Source: Micavibrio aeruginosavorus | GTDB taxonomy: Bacteria; Pseudomonadota; Alphaproteobacteria; UBA9219 | Direction: 5' to 3' | Length of the DNA: 8,888 nt | NCBI GenBank assembly: GCA_020720905.1 | Contig: DYNT01000048.1 | Span: 1 to 8,888 of the forward strand | Part shown: positions 1-6,377 of the stretch, one piece after another | Position numbering within the stretch: the first letter of the stretch is position 1 | How the letters are laid out: every line of letters begins with the position of its first letter | The notes under the pieces: generated by a model | The model's database searches: none | The model's input: the letters and a program-made list of their open reading frames with translations, nothing else | Told to the model about the DNA's origin: nothing | Position numbers and translations under genes: made by a program

Positions 1-1
1 G

Positions 2-58
2 CCGTTGGAGGAGATTATCAAAACAATCTACCTTCAAATGAAGAAGGCGAGGACGTGA
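2..58 (+). CDS. C-terminal end of an ABC transporter ATP-binding protein (partial)
   Basis: Reading in frame from base 2 gives an 18-residue tail (PLEEIIKTIYLQMKKART) that ends at a TGA at 56-58. That stop overlaps the ATG of the next gene in a TGATG arrangement, so the two genes are translationally coupled. A tail of the type 'xxEEIIxxIYxxM' is common at the C-terminus of ATPases that partner DUF990-type ABC-2 permeases, and two such permeases follow directly. The Walker and signature motifs lie outside the window, so the identification rests on context and this short tail. Confidence 0.65.
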   Translation, partial: PLEEIIKTIYLQMKKART

Positions 59-867
59 TGGGGGCGTTGTCTTTTTCACTTCGCGTGTTGCGGATCGCTG
101 TTGGCTATGGCTTCAGGCAGACGATGCAGCAAAAGATACTCTTTGGCGGCGCTTTTTTGGTTTATGCGACCATCATGGTGTTTTATGCGGGCATCATTAA
201 AATGATCACGCCTGCCGATTTGGCCAAGCATGGCTATAGCCACGCGCAACTTATTTGGTATTTGGCGATTACGGAATATATTTTGTTTTCCTGCGTTTCG
301 TGGGTTTTTAAAGAGGTGCAAAGCGATTTTCAAAGTGGGCAGATAAGCTTGTCGTTATTGCGTCCCTATCCCACAAGTTTGACTCGCGTGATGATTTGGG
401 GCGGCGAGACGGCAGCGCGTCTTGCGGTGTTATTGCTGCCGATGATGGGCGTGACGGCCTTGCTGGCGGGTGGTTTTGTGATGACGCCGCTTCAAACAAT
501 CGGCATGCTTTTAAGTATCCCGCTTGGCGCGGTAATAACGGAATGCGCGTTTTATATGATCGGCGCGTCGTGTTTGTGGTTTGTGCAGGCTGAATCGGCT
601 TCATGGGTTTGGCAAAAGGCCGTGTTCCTTTTCGGCGCGATGATCTGGCCGATGGCGTTTTATCCGCTGTGGATGAAAGGCTTCATGTGGGCAACGCCCT
701 TTCCCGCTGTCCTTGCGGCGGCGGGGAGTTGGGCTTTGCATCACTCTGCGCTTTATTACGCGCTTGCGTTTTTGCACCAAGTTTTCTGGGCTGTCGTTGC
801 CCTTGTCGCTTTGCGTTGGTTTGACGGCGTCGTGCTGCGCAAGGTGCAAGCGGGGGAGGGGTTATGA
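58..867 (+). CDS. ABC-2 type (DUF990 family) exporter permease, first subunit
   Basis: A 269-residue integral membrane protein with about six hydrophobic segments (roughly residues 27-50, 63-84, 120-140, 145-178, 187-206 and 230-252). The segment SGQISLSLLRP at 93-103, just after the second segment, is the family hallmark of ABC2_membrane_6/DUF990 permeases ('G.i...LlrP'). Length matches the usual 260-270 residues. I chose the ATG at 58 over the in-frame GTG at 55 because it overlaps the upstream stop as TGATG and follows a purine-rich stretch (GGCGAGG). The gene ends at 867, overlapping the next permease as ATGA. It should form half of the membrane channel of an exporter energised by the upstream ATPase. 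The substrate cannot be read from sequence; I see no dedicated self-immunity or biosynthesis gene next to it. Confidence 0.85.
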   Translation: MGALSFSLRVLRIAVGYGFRQTMQQKILFGGAFLVYATIMVFYAGIIKMITPADLAKHGYSHAQLIWYLAITEYILFSCVSWVFKEVQSDFQSGQISLSLLRPYPTSLTRVMIWGGETAARLAVLLLPMMGVTALLAGGFVMTPLQTIGMLLSIPLGAVITECAFYMIGASCLWFVQAESASWVWQKAVFLFGAMIWPMAFYPLWMKGFMWATPFPAVLAAAGSWALHHSALYYALAFLHQVFWAVVALVALRWFDGVVLRKVQAGEGL

Positions 868-1634
868 TCAAAACGCTTTCCTATCTTTGGTCGTTGATGC
901 TGGCGAACATGAGCGATCATACGAACAATCCCAAGCGCCTGTTTGTCATGTCGTTCTTTATGATGATTCAAAACACGATGTTTTTTATTATATGGATCCT
1001 CTTTTTCCAATCTGTCGGAGATTTAAAAGGCTGGCAGTTGCCGGACTATATGCGGATTATCAGCATTTTTTCCTCATCCTTTGGCTTTTGCATGTTTTTC
1101 TTTTACGGCGTGCGGAACATCGCGTACTGGATTCAAGACGGATCGTTGGACGCGTTTATCACGCGCCCCCGTGCAGTGCTGCCAGCGTTGTTGATGAGCG
1201 CCTCTTCGCCCGCCAGCCTTGGCGATATTCTGTATGGCCCCGTGATTTGGTTGACGTTGGGCGGGATGCCGGTTTCAAGTTTACCGTGGTTTTTGTTTTT
1301 GGCGATGCTGTCATCGGTCTTGCTGCTTTCGGTGCTTGTGATCATGTATGCGTTGGCCTTTTGGCTTAAGGGCAGCCCGCGCTTTCCCGATCAGCTTTTT
1401 GAAATGCTGCTGATCTTTACGGGTAACATTCTCCACGGGCAGCCCTTTGCGCTGAAGGCTGTGGCGTTTACGATCATTCCTGCCGGATTCATCACCTATA
1501 TCCCCGTTCAATTAACGCGAGCGTTCGATGCGGCGCTTTTCGCGTTGCTGATTGGCGCGGTCGTTTTTTATGGCGCGCTTGCGCTCTTTGTTTTTAACGC
1601 TGGTTTGCGGCGTTACGTTAGAGGGTCTGTCTAA
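864..1634 (+). CDS. ABC-2 type (DUF990 family) exporter permease, second subunit
   Basis: A 256-residue protein with about six membrane segments (roughly 28-50, 63-82, 105-133, 142-168, 183-212 and 222-246). DGSLDAFITRP at 92-102 occupies the same place as the 'G.i...LlrP' hallmark of the first permease, and PAGFITYIPVQL at 206-217 matches the conserved late 'PagfityiPv' stretch of the family. The start codon lies inside the previous gene's stop (ATGA) behind a strong GGGGGAGGGG Shine-Dalgarno stretch at 852-861, so synthesis is coupled. The two permeases are distinct paralogues and probably heterodimerise. The stop is at 1632-1634, followed by the palindromic repeat element, which could help end transcription. 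Confidence 0.85.
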   Translation: MIKTLSYLWSLMLANMSDHTNNPKRLFVMSFFMMIQNTMFFIIWILFFQSVGDLKGWQLPDYMRIISIFSSSFGFCMFFFYGVRNIAYWIQDGSLDAFITRPRAVLPALLMSASSPASLGDILYGPVIWLTLGGMPVSSLPWFLFLAMLSSVLLLSVLVIMYALAFWLKGSPRFPDQLFEMLLIFTGNILHGQPFALKAVAFTIIPAGFITYIPVQLTRAFDAALFALLIGAVVFYGALALFVFNAGLRRYVRGSV

Positions 1635-1683
1635 TACCCGCGGCTATAAAGGCTGACTCTCATGGGCATGTTTTTTCCTCTAG

Positions 1684-1790
1684 CGTCATACCGGCGAAGG
1701 CCGGTATCCAGCGCGCCGTGTCTACGGCGCGTATGAGTCTTATGCCTCGCGGACGCTCGGCGCTGGATCCCGCTTTTCAGCGGGATGACG
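1684..1790. repeat. Palindromic intergenic repeat with three stem-loops nested between inverted arms
   Basis: The element lies between two convergent operons. Outer arms are complementary: CGTCAT at 1684-1689 with ATGACG at 1785-1790, and ATCCAGCGC at 1706-1714 with GCGCTGGAT at 1760-1768. Inside are three perfect 8-bp hairpins with 4-base loops: ATACCGGC/GCCGGTAT (1688-1707), CGCGCCGT/ACGGCGCG (1712-1731) and ATCCCGCT/AGCGGGAT (1767-1786). The 'CGTCATNCCGGC...ATCCAGCG' unit resembles the dispersed palindromes common between genes in alpha- and betaproteobacteria. In RNA from either strand it would fold strongly and could act as a bidirectional transcription end or mRNA-stabilising structure. 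No second copy is present in this window, so the dispersed nature is an expectation from knowledge of such repeats. Confidence 0.8.
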
Positions 1791-1806
1791 TTGAGTGTTT
1801 GTTCGT

Positions 1807-2592
1807 TCATGGGGCATTAATTGTAACCGTTGGTCTAAGCGCCTCGATGGCTTCGCTCACCTGCGCTGGTTTTGTGAAATCAATGCGGGGATGGCGAAAA
1901 GGAACCCACTGGAAGCGAGCATACCACAACGTGCCTTCATGCGGCGGCTTGGCATAGTCATAGGTGGCCAGAGGGCGAAAGACTTCATGATCCGTTTTAA
2001 CATAGCCAAGGTTGGCGCGTTCTGAGGCATAAAGATGAAGCAAGGTTTGCTTGTTGCCTTTTTCCTCGTCCGTCAAGCGCACAAGAACCTCAGAACCATT
2101 GGGCGCAGGAAAATGGTTAGAGTGCGTTGTGCCTTGAGCAGCATTATATTCTGAAAATTCAAGAATACTGATGTCTTGTTTTAAAAGGCTGCACGCTCCG
2201 TTGATCGCATCATGATCGGCATGGCCGCCTTCATAGGCGGGAACCCACAACTGATCAAGGGCGTGCGAGGCCATGGCGTAACGGATTTCTTCAAGAACTT
2301 GTGGCAACGCCAAAGCAACGTGCCGCGCCGGACGATCCGCAAAAGCAAGGGGTTTGACCTTCAGCCGCTTGGCGACCAGCTCGGCCTCCTTATGGCGGCG
2401 AGCGATAGACGAACGATAATGGCCGCGCTTCCATGGCCACATGACGCTTTGCGCGATGCACCCATGGGTTAGATAAAGCATGTAAACCTTGGCTCCTTCT
2501 GTCTGTGCGCGGCCTATCGTTGCAGCGCACGCCACCACCTCGTCATCGGGATGGGGTACAAGAATAAGGATGCGGCGGCCAAAATCAGCCAT
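1807..2592 (-). CDS. PIG-L family zinc-dependent deacetylase (LmbE-like)
   Basis: A 261-residue protein with the family metal-binding signature PHPDDE at residues 13-18 (usually AHPDDE; His14 and Asp17 are expected zinc ligands, Asp16 the expected general base) and the second element GGHADHD at 122-128, supplying the third ligand His127. The first strand (RRILILVPHPDDE) starts right at the N-terminus, so there is no signal peptide and the enzyme is predicted cytoplasmic. Family members remove N-acetyl groups from GlcNAc-containing glycolipids, mycothiol or bacillithiol precursors and similar compounds. The ATG at 2590-2592 lies inside the end of the glycosyltransferase gene (8-base overlap), which indicates coupled translation and a shared pathway. 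The actual substrate is unknown. Length is typical and nothing appears broken. Confidence 0.85.
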   Translation of the reverse strand: MADFGRRILILVPHPDDEVVACAATIGRAQTEGAKVYMLYLTHGCIAQSVMWPWKRGHYRSSIARRHKEAELVAKRLKVKPLAFADRPARHVALALPQVLEEIRYAMASHALDQLWVPAYEGGHADHDAINGACSLLKQDISILEFSEYNAAQGTTHSNHFPAPNGSEVLVRLTDEEKGNKQTLLHLYASERANLGYVKTDHEVFRPLATYDYAKPPHEGTLWYARFQWVPFRHPRIDFTKPAQVSEAIEALRPTVTINAP

Positions 2593-3865
2593 GGTGTTTT
2601 TTCTCTTTCATCGCTTTTTTCCAGACAGGATAAAAGTCGTTTTCTAAAACATCTTGCCAACGAGCAATGGACGTGTCGGCATAGGCGCGTGCCACTTTGG
2701 CCATATGAAGGCGCGTGTTGGTCGATCCTGTCACATCGCGCAAAGTTTTGGTCCATGCCTCAACGCCGCTGGGCACAACCAGCATGGCGGGCGTGTTATC
2801 GCACAGCGCGGCGATGCCGCTTTTTTCGGAAACAAGGATGGGAAGGCCGGAGACAATGGCTTCTACCGAGGCTGTGTTGCGGATCTCTACTTCAGAGGGA
2901 AGGGCAAACACATCCACGCTGGCGTACAGGCGGGCGATTTCTTCTGGGCTGACTTGTCCCGCCACCGTGACGTGATCGCCAAGACGCTCGCGCAGGTCTT
3001 GATCGGCGGGGCCAACGCCTGCCGTAATCAGATGGATAGCGCGTCCCTCGGCAATCAGGTTTTCCATGGCGCCGATAAGGGTGTAAATGTTTTTGCCTTC
3101 ATCCAGCCGTCCGACGAAAAGGACAATAATGGAATCATGAGGAACGTCATAGTCCATCTCAACGCCTGCGCGGTCGCGCCGATGGGGGCCGAAAAGAGAG
3201 CGGTCGGTGCCAATGCGCACACCATGGACATTCTCTTCGCCTAGGATGGCGGCGGCGGTCTTTTTATCCTCATCCCGTTTATAGAATGCGGCGCTGCATG
3301 CGCGTAGATGGTGGGTAAGGCGTTTCATTTTTGCAGCCTCCTGTTTTTCAGGAAGGCGCATACCGTTCAGTAAAAAGGAAGAGAGCCAACTTTTCCCAAA
3401 AAGCTTTTCGATGGTGAGGCGCGTAAAGATACGCGCATAGGCGGGCGTGTCGGTATGGAAAGACGTTATCAGAGGAATGCCGCGCTTGCGGCTTACTTTT
3501 TCTGCCGTTTGCGCGAAACAGAAGAAGCCATCTGTCGTGACGATGATGTCATAACTCTCCAGCTCTTTGGCAAGCTCTTTATGATAGCGTCCCAAATCCG
3601 TGTTGTCAGGCACGTAGAGCAGGAACTTGAGGCGGCTTGTGCTAAAGACAGGGGGCAAGCGCTTGATCCTTGCCTTCGCGCTTAGCTCCACCATGGACGT
3701 ATCGCCAGAAAAATAGGCCGTGAAGTCAAGGGGCAGATCGGTTGCAGCCGCCGCCTTAGCCAGATTTTCCCAGCCCCGCGCATGTCCCCCCGATAGGGGC
3801 GAGAGGGGCAGGTCGATGAGCGCGGCAACGCGCAACGGTTTTTCTGTTGGATGGGGGCTTGTCAT
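2585..3865 (-). CDS. GT4-type glycosyltransferase (GT-B fold)
   Basis: A 426-residue retaining glycosyltransferase with two Rossmann-like domains. The N-terminal domain opens with a beta-strand and Gly-rich loop (VAALIDLPLSPLSGGHARG region, residues 13-31) and carries TSFHTDTPAY at 134-143, typical of glycolipid and mannosyl GT4 enzymes. The C-terminal domain has FVGRLDEGKN at 250-259 and the nucleotide-sugar EX7E motif as Glu327 and Glu335. The usual 'E.FG...EA' form is replaced by EVEIRNTASVEAI, so donor binding may differ. No signal peptide or membrane segment is evident. The start is the ATG at 3863-3865; no clear Shine-Dalgarno precedes it. It is the first gene of a two-gene unit with the PIG-L deacetylase and is divergent from the secreted protein gene at 3928. 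Donor and acceptor cannot be assigned. Confidence 0.85.
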   Translation of the reverse strand: MTSPHPTEKPLRVAALIDLPLSPLSGGHARGWENLAKAAAATDLPLDFTAYFSGDTSMVELSAKARIKRLPPVFSTSRLKFLLYVPDNTDLGRYHKELAKELESYDIIVTTDGFFCFAQTAEKVSRKRGIPLITSFHTDTPAYARIFTRLTIEKLFGKSWLSSFLLNGMRLPEKQEAAKMKRLTHHLRACSAAFYKRDEDKKTAAAILGEENVHGVRIGTDRSLFGPHRRDRAGVEMDYDVPHDSIIVLFVGRLDEGKNIYTLIGAMENLIAEGRAIHLITAGVGPADQDLRERLGDHVTVAGQVSPEEIARLYASVDVFALPSEVEIRNTASVEAIVSGLPILVSEKSGIAALCDNTPAMLVVPSGVEAWTKTLRDVTGSTNTRLHMAKVARAYADTSIARWQDVLENDFYPVWKKAMKEKKHHG

Positions 3866-3888
3866 GGGGCGTCTTTATGTCATCTAAT
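3859..3888 (+). promoter_or_regulatory. Candidate sigma70-type promoter for the secreted hydrolase-like gene
   Basis: TTGTCA at 3859-3864 and TCTAAT at 3883-3888 are separated by 18 bases, each one mismatch from consensus. Transcription would start near 3895, giving a leader of about 33 bases before the GTG start at 3928. This placement also argues against the in-frame ATG at 3877, which would lie upstream of the -10 box. The -35 box overlaps the start of the divergent glycosyltransferase gene. Found by eye only. Confidence 0.4.
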
Positions 3889-3927
3889 GCGAAGCGTAAT
3901 TTTTCCACGAGTGGAGGGGTAAAACAA

Positions 3928-5517
3928 GTGAGAAATCTCCTGTGGCTTATTCTTTTGGGGATGTGGCTGCCAATGATGGCGCAGGCAGGCGCTTTATCAA
4001 CGTCTGGTGAGATTCAGACAGGCGCACGCGAGGTTCCCGCCGATTCAATCGTATCGGTTGATTCTGTTCTTGATGGTGTTTCAGGCGCTTTTGATTCTGT
4101 TGTGTCAAAACTTGGCGGCGCTAGTCTTCCTCCAAGCGAGGAGAAAAAAGAGGATAAGAAGGATGAGCGCCATGAAACCCCCTCGCTGATCAAGGCCAAG
4201 CGTCTTGAGCCTGAGCAAGCCACCTCTGCCAAAGACGCGGCGCGCAAAGAGGAAACCTCTGCGCCCTATAAAGTTTATGCCGCGCCTATGATTGCCGATG
4301 ATCCGCCTGTTGTGATCGACTCCACCTCTTCCGCCGAAGGCGACTTTGCACAAGGGGACGGGTTTGAAGGCTGGGCGCAACAAGCCCCCAAAACGGTTGA
4401 TCTTAGTAAGCCTCCCGCTTTGACACAGCAAGCACGAGAAGCCGCCGACCTTATGGTTGAACGTGAGGCTGTTCTTTTTATTCCAGAAGGCAAAATGGAA
4501 AAGACTGAAAAGGACAGGGGCATTCCTCCCATTGCGGCGCTGCCCAAACAATTTATCCCGATCCTTCCTTTGGGTGGCTTGGGCGGAAAAGTTGTGCCAC
4601 AGCTTTTGCCCGTTGCCAGCAGCATGGCTCTTGATGATGATCACACGCAGGTCACACGTGTGATCGTGTTTATTCATGATATGACACGCGGCGCGGCGGA
4701 TGGCATCGCGACTTTGATGACGCTATCCGGTTCGGAAGGGGAGCCAACGCTTATCCTTGCGCCGCAGTTTCCTTTAGATGTCGATATTATTCGCTTTGCT
4801 AAGTTTTTGCCCGATTCGGGGCGTCAGGTTGCGCGTTGGCGCCTTGACGATGGTTGGCAGTGGGGCGGTGAGTCCCTGTTAGAATCGCGGCAGCGTGGGA
4901 TCAGTTCCTATACCGCGCTGGACATTCTGCTTTTGTATCTTTCGGATCGTGAGAGGTTCCCTCTGTTGGAGAAAATCGTTCTGGCGGGGCATGGGCAAGG
5001 GGGCGATTTTGTGCAGCGTTACGCGGCCGTGGGAAAAGCGCCCTCTGTTTTAAAGAAAGAGGGGTTGCCCATAAGCTTTGTTGCGGCGAACCCTTCATCC
5101 TATCTTTATTTGACGGCCTCGCGCCCTGTCTCGGCAGGGGGCCGCTTTGCCGCGCCGGATGCCGCCGCTTGCCCCAATGTCAATGCGTATCCTTATGGCC
5201 TTGCATCGTTGAATGCCTATGCCAAAAGTGCAGGCGCCAACGCCATCCGTTTGGCTTATCCTGAACAGCCTGTGGTCTATTTGGTGGGGGATAAGATTCT
5301 TGTGGATCACTATTTGGATCAGTCTTGCGCCGCGATGGCGCAAGGAGCGGATCGCACAACGCGAGGGAAGAATTATGGGCAGTATCTGTCCAAAAGCTTT
5401 GGCGATACGGCTTTGAGCCATACACTGCGGATCGTGCCCAATGCTGGCTATGACCCCGTTTCGCTCTTCGGCTCATTATGCGGCATGGCCACGCTGTTTG
5501 GCGATAGCGGGTGTTAG
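3928..5517 (+). CDS. Secreted alpha/beta-hydrolase-like protein lacking catalytic Ser and His (probable pseudoenzyme)
   Basis: I start this 529-residue protein at the GTG at 3928, because GGAGGGG at 3913-3919 sits 8 bases upstream and the protein then begins with a clean signal peptide (MRNLLWLILLGMWLPMMAQA, likely cut after AQA). In-frame ATG 3877 would leave a poorly placed hydrophobic core. Residues 21-235 are a polar, Lys/Glu- and Pro-rich region with no recognisable domain. From about 240 an alpha/beta-hydrolase scaffold follows: VIVFIHD (245-251), LILAPQFPLDVD, then the nucleophile elbow, then FVAANPSSYLYL and SCAAMAQG blocks. The elbow reads GHGQGG (354-359), so Gly356 stands where GxSxG enzymes have the nucleophile Ser. 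Near the C-terminus NAGYD has Tyr508 where I recall His in relatives ('GVGHD'). Cysteines in the 'ACPN', 'SCAA' and 'SLCG' blocks may form disulfides; the final residue is also Cys. Probably periplasmic or exported and non-catalytic. Confidence 0.75.
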   Translation: MRNLLWLILLGMWLPMMAQAGALSTSGEIQTGAREVPADSIVSVDSVLDGVSGAFDSVVSKLGGASLPPSEEKKEDKKDERHETPSLIKAKRLEPEQATSAKDAARKEETSAPYKVYAAPMIADDPPVVIDSTSSAEGDFAQGDGFEGWAQQAPKTVDLSKPPALTQQAREAADLMVEREAVLFIPEGKMEKTEKDRGIPPIAALPKQFIPILPLGGLGGKVVPQLLPVASSMALDDDHTQVTRVIVFIHDMTRGAADGIATLMTLSGSEGEPTLILAPQFPLDVDIIRFAKFLPDSGRQVARWRLDDGWQWGGESLLESRQRGISSYTALDILLLYLSDRERFPLLEKIVLAGHGQGGDFVQRYAAVGKAPSVLKKEGLPISFVAANPSSYLYLTASRPVSAGGRFAAPDAAACPNVNAYPYGLASLNAYAKSAGANAIRLAYPEQPVVYLVGDKILVDHYLDQSCAAMAQGADRTTRGKNYGQYLSKSFGDTALSHTLRIVPNAGYDPVSLFGSLCGMATLFGDSGC

Positions 5518-5589
5518 ACTAACGCCTTAAACCCTCCTGAATTGCCCGTTCGATTTTCATCTCAGCCCCCCGTGTACAAAAGGGGAACT

Positions 5590-5644
5590 ATCGGACATTT
5601 CATTGGCTATTTAATCGGACAATTCGTTGATCGCCGATACAGGC
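5590..5644 (-). mobile_element. Insertion-sequence-like terminal sequence remnant, copy B
   Basis: Read on the minus strand from 5644, this stretch begins GCCTGTATCGGCG and contains TGTCCGAT twice (5621-5614 and 5597-5590), with starts 24 bases apart. It aligns to the plus-strand stretch 8556-8611 at about 44 of 56 positions with a one-base gap. A TGT tip followed by repeated internal motifs is the layout of IS21-family ends, where the transposase binds several sites. No istA or istB gene is present: only about 120 bases separate the tip from the upstream gene. It is therefore a solo end or decayed remnant. The family assignment is an inference from architecture. Confidence 0.45.
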
Positions 5645-5656
5645 TTAGAAGGGTGG

Positions 5657-5685
5657 TTGCAAAAATTTTTTTGAAGAGCTATGGT
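5657..5685 (+). promoter_or_regulatory. Candidate promoter for tRNA-Gln and the gene behind it
   Basis: TTGCAA at 5657-5662 and TATGGT at 5680-5685 are separated by 17 bases. The A/T-rich spacer and a GC-rich stretch just after the -10 box are common in strong stable-RNA promoters of alphaproteobacteria. Transcription would start near 5692, about 96 bases before the tRNA. The hairpin at 5753-5774 would then lie inside the transcribed leader, which is a complication for this reading. Confidence 0.35.
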
Positions 5686-5752
5686 GCGCCTCCGCCACCC
5701 TGCTGTGAAGGCATAGAGTTCAATCAATAGGCGTGGTTAGAGCAGATTTTGC

Positions 5753-5786
5753 GGCAAGGTCTCACATCCTTGCCTCATTTGTTTTG
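5753..5786 (+). terminator. Weak terminator-like hairpin before tRNA-Gln
   Basis: GGCAAGG at 5753-5759 pairs perfectly with CCTTGCC at 5768-5774 around an 8-base loop, and is followed by the T-rich stretch TCATTTGTTTTG. It could end transcription arriving from the secreted-protein gene. The interrupted T-run makes it weak. Alternatively it may be a processing structure in the tRNA leader. Confidence 0.35.
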
Positions 5787-5787
5787 T

Positions 5788-5862
5788 TGGGGCGTCGCCA
5801 AGCGGTAAGGCAGTGGATTTTGATTCCACCATGCGGAGGTTCGATCCCTCCCGCCCCAACCA
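5788..5862 (+). tRNA. tRNA-Gln (anticodon UUG)
   Basis: A complete 75-base cloverleaf. The acceptor stem TGGGGCG (5788-5794) pairs perfectly with CGCCCCA (5852-5858). The D-stem is GCC/GGC. The anticodon stem GTGGA/TCCAC (5813-5817 and 5825-5829) encloses loop TTTTGAT with anticodon TTG at 5820-5822, reading CAA and, by wobble, CAG. The T-arm is GGAGG-TTCGATC-CCTCC (5835-5851). Discriminator A5859 is followed by an encoded CCA at 5860-5862. All conserved features are present, so it should be functional. A protein gene begins 36 bases after the CCA with no terminator in between. Confidence 0.97.
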
Positions 5863-5898
5863 TTTTTGATATCAATCCCCTTAGAAGGAGAGCTTATA

Positions 5899-6372
5899 GT
5901 GACTGAATCTAAAGCCGCCTATAATCCACAAGATGTTTTTAAGGGGCTTTTTAAGTCTCTATCGCAGAGCAATAAGGCACATTTACAAGAGACGCATGAA
6001 CGCATTTTAAAGCGTGTTGATTTTTCTGATAAGGTACTGATAACGACATGGTATGACCTCATCATGCAAGATATTCCCAAGCATTTTGGCATCGCGTGCG
6101 CTTTTGAAGAAGCACGCCGCGCCTTCAACAAAAGCCAAACGGGAAGCCTCTTCGAAGAGAGAACAGCAATGGCGCTTTTATACCTTGCCAAAGACTTAAG
6201 CCCAACACACAGCTCAAAAGCCATCACAGGTGTTGGCCTCGTCATGCGAACATTGAGAAAACGGAACGCTGATGACACGCGGCTGTGTCATAGGGCGCAG
6301 GAAGAAATGGACGCATTTTTAGCCCAGCGCTTTCCACACCCCTCACCAAGCATGCCCTTATCTTTGGGATAA
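5899..6372 (+). CDS. Hypothetical small soluble protein directly downstream of tRNA-Gln
   Basis: A 157-residue protein from the GTG at 5899-5901. I prefer this start to the TTG at 5866 because AAGGAG at 5885-5890 sits 8 bases upstream; the TTG would begin only 3 bases after the tRNA. I do not recognise the family. The sequence looks soluble and mostly helical, with no signal peptide or membrane segment. Visible blocks are MTESKAAYNPQDVFKGLFK at the start, a central DKVLITTWYDLIMQDIPKHFG, and a basic RTLRKRNADDTRLCHRAQEEM near 125-145. The tail is Pro/Ser-rich. It has one Cys in the central block and one near the C-terminus, and no metal-binding pattern I can identify. It is probably transcribed with tRNA-Gln. 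Its stop lies 5 bases from the stop of convergent thrS. The strong ribosome site and intact length support a real gene. Confidence 0.7.
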   Translation: MTESKAAYNPQDVFKGLFKSLSQSNKAHLQETHERILKRVDFSDKVLITTWYDLIMQDIPKHFGIACAFEEARRAFNKSQTGSLFEERTAMALLYLAKDLSPTHSSKAITGVGLVMRTLRKRNADDTRLCHRAQEEMDAFLAQRFPHPSPSMPLSLG

Positions 6373-6377
6373 AACCA

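Noticed and set aside
713..1369. A 218-codon plus-strand frame spanning the junction of the two permeases
   Set aside because: It overlaps both permease genes, which have the family motifs and coupled start/stop signals. The alternative frame has unnatural Cys/Arg-rich composition.
2654..3244. Plus-strand open frame opposite the glycosyltransferase
   Set aside because: The minus-strand frame carries clear GT4 motifs; this one has no ribosome site or recognisable motif.
3847..3927. Longer start options (TTG 3847, ATG 3877) for the secreted protein
   Set aside because: They overlap or abut the divergent gene, place polar residues before the signal peptide, and lie before or within the candidate promoter. 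GTG 3928 has a strong ribosome site.
5510..5526. Small stem GGTGTTA/TAACGCC overlapping the stop of the secreted-protein gene
   Set aside because: It has a 3-base loop and one wobble pair and is not followed by a T-run, so it is not a credible terminator.
5542..5730. A 62-codon plus-strand open frame behind the secreted-protein gene
   Set aside because: It runs through the insertion-sequence-like repeat and the tRNA promoter candidate, has no good ribosome site, and its translation has no recognisable features.
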